Shown: in pieces, positions 45,101-52,510 of the stretch
How positions within the stretch are numbered: position 1 is the stretch's first letter
Layout: the number at the start of each line of letters is the position of its first letter
NCBI RefSeq assembly: GCF_004353825.1
Contig: NZ_SMNA01000007.1
Span: forward strand, 1-64,000
DNA: 64,000 nucleotides
Source of the DNA: Occultella glacieicola
GTDB taxonomy: Bacteria; Actinomycetota; Actinomycetes; Actinomycetales; Beutenbergiaceae
Direction of reading: 5' to 3'
The notes under the pieces: generated by a model
Database searches by the model: none
Seen by the model: only the letters and a program-made list of their open reading frames with translations
What the model was told of the DNA's origin: nothing
Made by a program: the position numbers and the translations under genes

Positions 45101-46751
45101 GCAGTCCCAGGTCCCGTTCGTGGTGGACTACGCCCGCGCCGGGCATCTGCTCGTGTTCGGCTCCTCCGGCGCCGGCAAGACCGAGCTCCTGCGCACCCTG
45201 GCCGCCTCCGTCACCGCCGGTACCCCGGGCGGTTCCGGCGAACCGGGCAGATCGGGCAGATCGGGCAGATCGGGCACCGCGCCCGACTGCGTCTACGGCA
45301 TCGACGCCGGCGGTGGCGGGCTGACCGTCCTGGAACGGCTCGGCTCGGTCGGGTCGATCGTCGTGGAGCAGCAGCTGGAGCGGATGCTGCGACTGATCCG
45401 GATGCTGCACCGCACCGTCACCGAGCGCAACGCCGCGCTGGCCTCACGCGGGGTCGCGGACCTGGCGGCGCTCGCCGCGACCGGGGTGGACCTGCAGCGC
45501 ATCCACCTGCTCATCGACAACCTGCCCGCCGTGATGGACGCCCTCGAGGGCGGCGGTGCGGTGCGCCGTCAGCACGGCGAGCAACTCCTCACGATCCTCC
45601 AGGAGGGGCGCCGTGCCGGCGTGCACATCACCGCGACCGCCCCGCAGCGGACCGGCCTGCCGAGCCAGCTGCAGGCCGCGTTCGGGCAGCGCCTCGTGAT
45701 GCGGATGACCGTGACCGACGACTACGCGATGCTCGGCGTCCCCGCCAATGTGCTCGACGGCGAGTCCCCGGCCGGGCGGGCGCTGTCCGGCAAGGACGAG
45801 GTCCAGATCGCGACACTCGGTGGCGCCGGGACCCCGCTGCAGGGTCAGCGCCTCGACGAGCTGATGGCCGTGGTCGCGGACCGGTACTCCGGCGAACCGC
45901 CTGCCTCGGTGCCGGTGCTGCCGACCCGGCTGCCGCAGCACATCCTGCCCGCCCCGACCGCGGACGAGTTGTGCCTGGGCGCGGAGGAGAGCTTCGTGGC
46001 CCCGGTCAGCGTGCCGCTGCGGTCGGCGCCGCTGCTGATCACCGGCCGGTCCCGGTCCGGTCGCACCAGTGCCCTGCTCGGCATCGCCCAGCTCGCCCGC
46101 CGCTCGAGCGCACCGCCCACGCGGATCGTGTTCGCCGGGCCGCGCGCGCAGGCCGCCGTGGCCGTGCCGGGCGGCACGCTGTCCCCGGCCGAGGTGGCCG
46201 ACGGCGTCCTGGCCACTGCCGAGGACCTGCTCGCCTGGGTAGAGGGTGGCGGCATGAACGGCATGAACGGCATGAACGGCATGAACGGCATGAACGACCC
46301 AGCCGCGAGCAGTGCCGGTGCGCACCCCGCGGCGGCCGACCGCGCGACCACCACCATGGACGCCACGGACGACGACTGGACTCTGCTGCTGCTGGACGAC
46401 CTGCACGAGTGGGAGCGCGCCTGGGAGGCCAACGGCCCCGAGCGGCGCGCGCTCGAGGCGCTCGCCGCCCACCTGACGTCCGGGACCGGCGCACGCACCG
46501 CCGTCGTCGGGGTCGCGGACCCGGACGACGCCCGCTCGCGTCAGCACATCCCGGGCCTGATCGCCCTGCTGCGGCGCTCGCGCCGCGCTGTGCTGCTGTC
46601 CCCGGAGATGGGCGACGGGTCGTTGGTGGCGGCGCAGATCCCGATGAACAGCCACGAGCCGCTGACCGGCGCCGGTCGGGGCCTTCTCGTGAACGGCGGA
46701 TCCGCGCACGTTCTCCAATTAGTATCGGCGTCGGTGGAGGGGGCCCGGTGA
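42174..46751 (+). CDS. eccC: FHA-containing EccC/EssC-like type VII secretion ATPase
   Basis: Membrane-bound motor of a type VII system, 1525 residues. An N-terminal ubiquitin-like region (about 1-85) leads to an FHA domain (about 95-180; ATIGRCADATVHLNDPLVSR). Two membrane helices lie at about 234-280 (PMMLMPMLMGGAMFALL). Three FtsK/SpoIIIE ATPase domains follow: D1 with GTTGAGKSELLQ (about 646) and Walker B ICVDEF; D2 with GSSGAGKTELLRT (about 996) and IDNL; D3 with degenerate TGRSRSGRTS (about 1289) and LLDDL. The N-terminal FHA recalls firmicute EssC. Short repeats SGR and GMN lie in D2 and D3. Start GTG 42174; the stop overlaps the next ATG (TGATG). Confidence 0.9.
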   Translation: MWRVSVRPSAESKLSPVDVVVTADAGGRVGDLAASLGSHLGGGAGHLLLAPTTGGRPWSADTPLAQAPLRDGDVLEVTSVPAEWLTRPGRTGAARAVVHVVAGPDAGTQIPVTGEVATIGRCADATVHLNDPLVSRTHAQILLTATPVVVDQGSAHGTRVAGRAVNRPRAVAWGEQITVGSSVLVVRPARAGTGAGADGGRDRGVLRSPRFGVAVEAHEHEIPAAPAPVRKIQVPWPMMLMPMLMGGAMFALLRNPFSLIFMLGFPAMMGVNYLMQVRAARKEHAEQAAIWREEVAGVLALLDAAAHAQAAHAEEDEPELDVVLARATSRDHRLWTRQRDDSDFLTVRAGRGPRPALVTAKTPGTQGDRVLRAEATAAITARATLADLPVPVPLAQAALTAVVGAKADVDAWVRAAVVRLAVTHSPNEVRVAAVLGADRAQVESWLRWLPHAAPLAGGTACVSVGAGDGQGLLEELAVAEPAGLHTVLLVDGGAQVSRRLVEAVAGVAQDPERRLHLVWMGESLTEVPAATDLAVDLTTATLQRAGRGGVEDLTRCDALDLTTAWRAARALSGYKDEAAVVAAESMLPQQVRLPELTGDLADPDDVERLIERWAASTGLRAQLGTGGDGVISIDLREDGPHGLVAGTTGAGKSELLQSLIASLAINNPPSRITFLLVDYKGGAAFRECAQLPHSVGYITDLTPALVQRALTSLHAELTAREHLLATYGAKDLIALERSHPEAAPPSMLICVDEFAALLAEVPEFVDGMVSIAQRGRSLGMHMLLATQRPAGVVTPQIKANTDLRIALRVASPDDSTDVIDAPDAAHLSRRTPGRAWLRRTGHGTRELVQVAFVGAHEELHELGDVVRVAPFTARDLPGADSSDRAGATRVHPSSDLERIVATAGTAFLRTGRPAPKRPWIPPIAAELPMVCTRPGELALGAGARDEALVAGGATDVVRAQQAPGQVILGMVDRPAQQSQVPFVVDYARAGHLLVFGSSGAGKTELLRTLAASVTAGTPGGSGEPGRSGRSGRSGTAPDCVYGIDAGGGGLTVLERLGSVGSIVVEQQLERMLRLIRMLHRTVTERNAALASRGVADLAALAATGVDLQRIHLLIDNLPAVMDALEGGGAVRRQHGEQLLTILQEGRRAGVHITATAPQRTGLPSQLQAAFGQRLVMRMTVTDDYAMLGVPANVLDGESPAGRALSGKDEVQIATLGGAGTPLQGQRLDELMAVVADRYSGEPPASVPVLPTRLPQHILPAPTADELCLGAEESFVAPVSVPLRSAPLLITGRSRSGRTSALLGIAQLARRSSAPPTRIVFAGPRAQAAVAVPGGTLSPAEVADGVLATAEDLLAWVEGGGMNGMNGMNGMNGMNDPAASSAGAHPAAADRATTTMDATDDDWTLLLLDDLHEWERAWEANGPERRALEALAAHLTSGTGARTAVVGVADPDDARSRQHIPGLIALLRRSRRAVLLSPEMGDGSLVAAQIPMNSHEPLTGAGRGLLVNGGSAHVLQLVSASVEGAR
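45245..45275 (+). repeat. 9-bp repeat encoding SGR in eccC
   Basis: Three copies of GGGCAGATC in frame within ATPase domain 2, encoding SGRSGRSGR in a predicted surface loop. Confidence 0.75.
46251..46295 (+). repeat. 9-bp repeat encoding GMN in eccC
   Basis: Five exact copies of GGCATGAAC in frame, encoding GMN five times in ATPase domain 3 between Walker A and Walker B. The unit keeps the frame, so copy number could vary between strains. Confidence 0.9.
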
Positions 46752-49700
46752 TGGCACGGTCTGAGAAGGCGCGGAGCAGGCGCGCTCCGTTGGGCTGGTG
46801 GCGTTCACGCACCGCGGGGCGCGGCCGTGACCGCGGCTTCGTGGAGGCCGGCGTGGCCGCCGCCGGCGGGCTGCTCGTGGTCGGCGCCGTGGTCGGCAAC
46901 GGCGTGGCCGCCGCGCTGATCGACATGTCCGACGGGCAGACCTGGCTGGCCGACGACGACGGCAGGGTGGTGCAGATCAACCCGGCCACCGGCCAGCCCG
47001 AGCGACGCCTGATCATCGGCGAACCCGGCAGCGAACTCGAGGTCTCCCAGCGGGACGGGCAGCTCATCGTCACCGAGCTGACCACCGGGATGATCACGGC
47101 CGTCGACCTCGCCAGCCTGGTTGCCAGCGGGGCCCGCGGGGTGGATCCCGACACCGAGGTGCTCGTCGGCGGCGGCCAGGTGGTCCTGGTCGACCTCGAA
47201 CCGGGCACCGTCCGGGCCGTGGACCCGCTCACGCTGACCGACCTCGGCCGCCCGTTCCGCACCGACGACCTGGCCGACGCCGTGATCGACGACGAGGGGT
47301 CGGTCTGGATCATCGGCATCGACGGCACCCTCACCGAGCTCGACTACTCCGCGGATGCCGCCGAGTTCGTCACGTCCGTGTCCCGGCCGGTCGCCGGGGC
47401 GGGGCCGCAGTCCCGGTTGGTGCCGCACGCAGCCGGCGTGACCGTGTTCGCCCCGGACCAGGGGTCCGTGGTGCAGGCGGGCGCCGGGCGGGACCTCGCC
47501 GTCAGCGTCGCCGCCCTCGAGGGCACGGTCGCCGAGGCGGACTTCGCCCCTGCCGACCTGGTGCCCGCCTCCGCCGAGGACCTCGGCAGGGTGTTCCTGC
47601 TCGCGGACGGGCGGATCCTGAACGTGGACGTCGGCGCCCTCGGCTGCGAGCGGCCCGGCAGCCCGGCGGTGTTCGCCGGCAAGGTGTACGTGCCCTGCCT
47701 GGGCACCGGGCGGGTCATCGTCCTGGACTCGGGCGGTGCCCGGGCCGGGGCGGACATCGTGGTCCCCGGTGGCGGCGACCCCACGCTCGTGGTCGACGAC
47801 GGCCGGCTCTACGTGAGCACGCCGGCCGACGGCCGGATCGTGGTCGTCCAGCCGGACGGCTCCACCCAGATGGTCGACGTCGCCGCCGCCGAGGTCCCGG
47901 TCCAGGACGTGGACCGGCCCACCCCGGTGCGGCCCACGGTTCCCGTGGTGGCCCCGCCGGTGAACGTCCCGCCGAACACGCCCACGCCCCCGGTGAACAC
48001 GCCGCCCGGCGTCCCGAACCCTCCGGAGACGCCGGACGACCCGACGCCGCCGGACACCCCGGGTACCGACCCCACGAACAACCCCGGCGGAGGCGACGAC
48101 AGCGACGACGACGGCACCGGGGGCAACAGCAACGACGCCGACAAGGCGCCCTCCGGGGTGGCCGCCCAGCTGCGTGCGGACGGGACCGTGGCGCTGACCT
48201 GGACGCCGCCGGTGACCACCCCCGAGACCGTCCGGGTGACCGGCTCGGACGGCGTCACCGACCGGGAGGTCGCCCCGGATGCGACCTCACTGGACGTCCC
48301 CGGCCTGTCCTGCGGCTCGATGATCACCCTCACCGTGACCGCCACCCACGCCGACGGCAGCACCGGCGTCGGCTCGACCGAGATCCGCACGGCGGACTGC
48401 GCAACCGGGGTGAACCCGGCCGACCTGGCGCCCACCGACGTGCAGGCGTCCCTGCGCGCGGACGAGAGCGTCCGGGTCACCTGGACGGCCCCCGTCGAGA
48501 CCCCGAACGAGATCCGGGTGACGAGCTCGGACGGCACCGCCAACGAGGTGCTCGCCGCCGGCGCCACCACCGTGGACCTGGCCGGACTCACCTGTGGACG
48601 GACCCTCACGTTCACCGTGACCGCCCACCACGACGGCGGGATCAGCGGCACCGACTCGGCTACCGCGGCGACCGTCGACTGCCCGGTGGACCCTGCCGAC
48701 CTCGCCCCGACCGGGGCGAGCGCGGCCCTGCGCGCCGACGAGAGCGTGCGGGTGAGCTGGACCGCGCCCGTGGTCGCGCCGAACGACTACCGGGTCACCA
48801 GCTCCGACGGCGCCGCCAGCCAGATGGTCGCCGCGGGTGCCACGTCGGTGGACCTGCCCGGTCTCACCTGTGGCCGGACGCTGACCTTCACGATCACCGC
48901 GAACCATGAAGGCGGTCAGACCGGTCAGGCGAACGCGAGTGCCCGCACCGCCGACTGCCCGACGACGCCGCCCCCCACGGTGGAGGCGACCGCCCCCACG
49001 AACGTGACCGCGACCCTGAACGGCAACAACACCGTCACCGTGTCCTGGACCGCGGCCTCCTCCGGCGCGGACGAGTACCGGGTCTCACCGAACGGCGGCG
49101 CGGCCACGTCCGTGACGGGGACCTCCGCGACACTGACCCTGGCCTCGGGCACCTACACGTTCACCGTCACCACCCAGCTCGACGCCACCAGCGCGACCTC
49201 CGCCGCGAGCAACGCGGTGACGGTGGCGGGGGCGCCCGGGGCCCCGGGGACGCCGGCCATCGGTGGCGTCACGAACGACGGCTCCCGGGTGCAGGCCAAC
49301 GCGTCCTGGGCCGCCGCCCCCGCGAACGGTGCCGCCGTCACCTACACGGTCACCTACACCGGCGGCTCGCTCACCACGACGAACACGTCGACGCCGATCA
49401 CGATCAACTGCTCCGGTGCGAGCCCGTGCGCCGCCGGCGGCACCCTGACCGTCACCGTCACCCCGTCGAACGCGATCGGCACCGGTCCCGCGTCGTCGTC
49501 GTCCGCGTCCGTGCCCGCGCCGCCGCCCCCGCCGCCGGCGAACGGGGACTCGGTGGTCAGTCGCATCCAGTGGTCGGAGCCCGGCCTCTACGACGAGAAC
49601 ATCCCGTTCAGTGTCTGGGTCTCCGCACCCGCCGGGTGGGCCGCGCACACCGGGACCTGCACCCTGTACGTCTCCGGCCCGGGGATCAACGACTCCCGGG

Positions 49701-50131
49701 TGATCGCGTGCAACTCGGGAGGGTCCGTGTACGGGAACGCCGCCCGCGGAATGGCCACGATCACCGCCTACGTCGTGGCCACCGGCGCGGGTGTCAACGC
49801 GACCTCGGCGACGGTCAGCGAGCAGTTGCCGTCCCGGGGCGACTGGGCGCATTGCACCCTCAGCCCGCGCATCTGCACCCAGCCCAACACCTTCGACCCC
49901 GACGATCCCGACGTCGAGGTGACCCCGATCCCGTGGACCCCGCCCGAGGTGCCCAGCCCGCCCGTGCTCGCGGCCGGTTTCGGCCTGCTCGGCGCCGCCG
50001 GCCTGCTGCGCACCCAGCGCCGCCTCGCCGACGTCCCCACCCTCACGACCACGGACGGCGCCGCGCCCACCCCGGCCGCGACCGCCGTCGTCCATGAACG
50101 CCCCGACTCGACCGGAGACCAGCCCCGATGA
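46751..50131 (+). CDS. Membrane-anchored beta-propeller/fibronectin type III protein (PFNA Fn3 protein)
   Basis: A 1126-residue surface protein. A basic cytoplasmic start is followed by a membrane helix (about 32-56, GVAAAGGLLVVGAVVGNGVA). About 65-390 look like a beta-propeller (DDDGRVVQINPATGQPERRL). A Pro/Thr/Asp linker (about 395-465) leads to about five Fn3 repeats (about 466-930), the first three with paired Cys (LTCGRTLTFTVTAHHDGG). A unique domain follows (SRIQWSEPGLYDENIPFSVW), then a C-terminal hydrophobic anchor (about 1069-1087) and an Arg-rich tail. In bifidobacterial PFNA clusters the Fn3 protein is a surface, ligand-binding protein. Coupled on both sides by overlapping stop and start codons. 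Confidence 0.85.
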   Translation: MARSEKARSRRAPLGWWRSRTAGRGRDRGFVEAGVAAAGGLLVVGAVVGNGVAAALIDMSDGQTWLADDDGRVVQINPATGQPERRLIIGEPGSELEVSQRDGQLIVTELTTGMITAVDLASLVASGARGVDPDTEVLVGGGQVVLVDLEPGTVRAVDPLTLTDLGRPFRTDDLADAVIDDEGSVWIIGIDGTLTELDYSADAAEFVTSVSRPVAGAGPQSRLVPHAAGVTVFAPDQGSVVQAGAGRDLAVSVAALEGTVAEADFAPADLVPASAEDLGRVFLLADGRILNVDVGALGCERPGSPAVFAGKVYVPCLGTGRVIVLDSGGARAGADIVVPGGGDPTLVVDDGRLYVSTPADGRIVVVQPDGSTQMVDVAAAEVPVQDVDRPTPVRPTVPVVAPPVNVPPNTPTPPVNTPPGVPNPPETPDDPTPPDTPGTDPTNNPGGGDDSDDDGTGGNSNDADKAPSGVAAQLRADGTVALTWTPPVTTPETVRVTGSDGVTDREVAPDATSLDVPGLSCGSMITLTVTATHADGSTGVGSTEIRTADCATGVNPADLAPTDVQASLRADESVRVTWTAPVETPNEIRVTSSDGTANEVLAAGATTVDLAGLTCGRTLTFTVTAHHDGGISGTDSATAATVDCPVDPADLAPTGASAALRADESVRVSWTAPVVAPNDYRVTSSDGAASQMVAAGATSVDLPGLTCGRTLTFTITANHEGGQTGQANASARTADCPTTPPPTVEATAPTNVTATLNGNNTVTVSWTAASSGADEYRVSPNGGAATSVTGTSATLTLASGTYTFTVTTQLDATSATSAASNAVTVAGAPGAPGTPAIGGVTNDGSRVQANASWAAAPANGAAVTYTVTYTGGSLTTTNTSTPITINCSGASPCAAGGTLTVTVTPSNAIGTGPASSSSASVPAPPPPPPANGDSVVSRIQWSEPGLYDENIPFSVWVSAPAGWAAHTGTCTLYVSGPGINDSRVIACNSGGSVYGNAARGMATITAYVVATGAGVNATSATVSEQLPSRGDWAHCTLSPRICTQPNTFDPDDPDVEVTPIPWTPPEVPSPPVLAAGFGLLGAAGLLRTQRRLADVPTLTTTDGAAPTPAATAVVHERPDSTGDQPR

Positions 50132-51111
50132 CCGAGAACCCCCTGGCCCCCACCGAGGCGGACGTCGCCCGGTTCCGCCTGCTCCACGACCAGGTGGTCG
50201 ACGCCGTGTCCGGCGCCCTGCAGGGCAAGCGGCCGGTGATCGAGCTCGCCACCGTGTCCCTGTTCGCGGGCGGGCACGTGCTCCTCGAGGACGTCCCCGG
50301 AACTGGCAAGACCACGCTGGCCCGGGCCATCGCCGCGGCCCTCGGCGGCTCCTCCCGGCGGATCCAGTTCACCCCGGACCTGCTGCCGGCCGACGTCACC
50401 GGCACCTCCGTGTTCGAGCCCGGCACCGGCGAGATCAGTTTCCGGCCCGGTCCGGTGTTCACGAACGTGCTGCTCGCCGACGAGATCAACCGGGCCGCCG
50501 CGAAGACCCAGTCCGCGCTCCTGGAGGTGATGGCCGAGCGCACCGTCACCGTCGACGGGATCGGCCACACCGTGCCGGACCCGTTCGTGGTGATCGCCAC
50601 CCAGAACCCGATCGACCTGGACGGCACCTACCGGCTCCCGGAGGCCCAGCTCGACCGGTTCCTGGTCCGGATCACGCTCGGCTACCCCGACGTCGAGCAC
50701 GAGCTCGCCGTGCTGCGGCCGGGGTCGCGCGCCGGAGTGGTCGAGGAGGTCCCCGAGGTCACCACCCCCGAGGCCGTGGCCGCCGCGTCCCGGCAGCTGC
50801 GGCACCTGCATGTCGCCGAACCGATCCTCGCCTACATCCGCGCCGTCGGGGCAGCCACGCGCGCGGACGACCGGCTCCGGCTCGGCGCGAGCACCCGGGC
50901 CCTGCGCGGCCTGGTCGCCGCCACCCAGGTCCACGCCGCCGCCCAGGGCCGCCACTTCGTGGTCCCCAGCGACGTGCAGCGCCTCGCCGGCCCCGTGCTC
51001 GTCCACCGCCTCGTGCCGACCCGGGACGCCCTGCTCGCGGGGGAGAGCACCGAGGCCGTGGTGGCCGACGCCGTCGGCAGCGTGGAGGCGCCGCGCCCGG
51101 TGCCCGCATGA
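50128..51111 (+). CDS. MoxR-type AAA+ ATPase
   Basis: A cytosolic AAA_3 ATPase of 327 residues. Walker A is EDVPGTGKTTLARAIA (about 52-67); Walker B VLLADEINRAAAKTQSALLE (about 110-130); sensor 1 ATQNPIDLDGTYRLPEAQLDRF. The C-terminal lid (RLRLGASTRALRGLV) is typical. MoxR ATPases act as chaperones with DUF58/VWA proteins, and a DUF58 gene follows. Its ATG overlaps the Fn3 gene stop (ATGA). It is the 'AAA' of the protein kinase-Fn3-AAA set. Confidence 0.93.
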   Translation: MTENPLAPTEADVARFRLLHDQVVDAVSGALQGKRPVIELATVSLFAGGHVLLEDVPGTGKTTLARAIAAALGGSSRRIQFTPDLLPADVTGTSVFEPGTGEISFRPGPVFTNVLLADEINRAAAKTQSALLEVMAERTVTVDGIGHTVPDPFVVIATQNPIDLDGTYRLPEAQLDRFLVRITLGYPDVEHELAVLRPGSRAGVVEEVPEVTTPEAVAAASRQLRHLHVAEPILAYIRAVGAATRADDRLRLGASTRALRGLVAATQVHAAAQGRHFVVPSDVQRLAGPVLVHRLVPTRDALLAGESTEAVVADAVGSVEAPRPVPA

Positions 51112-51166
51112 GGCTGGACCAGCCGCCGGCTCCCGATCCGGTTCTCGCCCAGACCGGCCCTCCTCG

Positions 51167-51290
51167 ACCGTGCGATTCTGCGGCTCATTCGCCCGATCTG
51201 CCGCGCAATTGCACGCTCGCGACTGAGTGCTCCGGTCGCGGGTGTGGTTCTGCGGCGCACGCCGGCTATCCGCCGCGGAGTCGCACCCTC
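51167..51290. repeat. Alternating 14-bp motif array in the moxR-DUF58 gap
   Basis: Four related 14-bp motifs occur in alternating orientation: GTGCGATTCTGCGG (51170), CCGCGCAATTGCAC (51201), GTGTGGTTCTGCGG (51242), CCGCGGAGTCGCAC (51273). They form two imperfect copies of an about 45-bp hairpin-like unit in an otherwise gene-free 229-bp gap inside the operon. A similar array lies at 57045. Confidence 0.65.
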
Positions 51291-51340
51291 ACGTGCGGTG
51301 GGATGGCCGGACGGAGCCATCGCTTGCTGGGGTCGGTCCG

Positions 51341-52510
51341 GTGCGGCTGACCGGGCGGGGGTGGGCCGTGCTCATCTCGACGGCGGCGCTGCTCGGGTTC
51401 GGGCTGTGGGCGAGGTACCCGGGTCTCGTCGGGCTCGGCGCCGTCCTCGCGGTCGCCCTGGGGTGCGCGCTCGTGACCGTGCTGGTGCCCGCGCCGCTGC
51501 GGATCCGGCGACGGGTCCGCCCGCCGCGGGTGGCCAGGCTCGAGGAGGCCTCGGCGCACGTCGAGGTCACGAACGCCTCGACCTGGCTGGCGCAGTCGGT
51601 CACCGGGCACGACCTGGTGGGCGGTCGGCGGACCCCGTTCCTGGTGCCGCGGATGGCGCCCGGGGCGACCGTGAGCACCGAGGTTCCGATCCCCACCACC
51701 CACCGCGGCGTCATCGGCTTCGGTCCGCTGACCCTGCACCGGTTCTCCTTCCTCGACCTGCTCGAGGTCCGCCAGGAGCACGGGGACCGGGCCTCCGTAC
51801 TCGTCGAGCCCCGGATCCTGGACGCACTCGGCCTGCCGGCCGGGGCGCGCCGCGGGCACGTCGGCGCGGACGAGCGGATCGCCCACGGCGGCACCGACCT
51901 GGTCGGGCTGCGCGAGTACGTCGCCGGGGACGACCTGCGCCGACTGCACTGGGCCACTAGCGCGCGCCGGGCGACCCTGATGGTCCGTGAGGACGCCGAC
52001 CCCTCCGCGCCGCACCTGACCGTGCTCCTCGACGACCGTGCCGACTCGTACGCCGGTGCCCACGACGCCGCCCTCGACGGTGAGGGTTTCGAGGAGGCCG
52101 TCGACGTCGCCGCCAGCCTGCTCACCGCGGCCGCCGGCGTCGAGAGCCCGGCCCGCGTGGTCACCATCGGCGGTGGTCTCGACGAGCAGATCCCCGCGCC
52201 GGCGCCCGCGGCCGGTCCGGCCGGGCTGGACCCGCACGTGCTCGGCGCCCTCGCCCGGCTCGAACGGTCCGACGGCGGGCACGGCTCCGGCCTGTTCGCG
52301 GGCTCCCCAGACGTGCTCGCCGTGATCACCGGTCCGAACAGCGACCTCGGCGACCTGCTGCTCACGGCGTCCGGGGCGCCGTCGGGCGTCGTGCTGGTGG
52401 TGGATCCGCGGCCCGAGGCCCTCGTCTCCGCCCAGCAGGGCGTGCTGGTCCTGCGTGGCCCGCGCGCCGAGGAACTCGTCCACGGCTGGCGGACGGCGGT
52501 GGCCCGATGA
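51341..52510 (+). CDS. DUF58 membrane protein
   Basis: A 389-residue protein with two N-terminal membrane helices (about 8-52, WAVLISTAALLGFGLWARYP and VALGCALVTVLVP) and a cytosolic VWA-like DUF58 region. The signature LVGLREYVAGDDLRRLHWATSARR is at about 185-210. DUF58 proteins work with MoxR ATPases on unknown substrates. GTG 51341 gives an N terminus just before the first helix; the frame is open upstream through the repeat array. The stop overlaps the ATG of the next gene (ATGA). Confidence 0.9.
   Translation: MRLTGRGWAVLISTAALLGFGLWARYPGLVGLGAVLAVALGCALVTVLVPAPLRIRRRVRPPRVARLEEASAHVEVTNASTWLAQSVTGHDLVGGRRTPFLVPRMAPGATVSTEVPIPTTHRGVIGFGPLTLHRFSFLDLLEVRQEHGDRASVLVEPRILDALGLPAGARRGHVGADERIAHGGTDLVGLREYVAGDDLRRLHWATSARRATLMVREDADPSAPHLTVLLDDRADSYAGAHDAALDGEGFEEAVDVAASLLTAAAGVESPARVVTIGGGLDEQIPAPAPAAGPAGLDPHVLGALARLERSDGGHGSGLFAGSPDVLAVITGPNSDLGDLLLTASGAPSGVVLVVDPRPEALVSAQQGVLVLRGPRAEELVHGWRTAVAR

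Noticed and set aside
51227-51340. Longer start for the DUF58 protein
   Set aside because: The extra 38 codons run through the inverted motif array and would put an odd Cys/Arg-rich peptide before the first membrane helix; GTG 51341 fits the family better.
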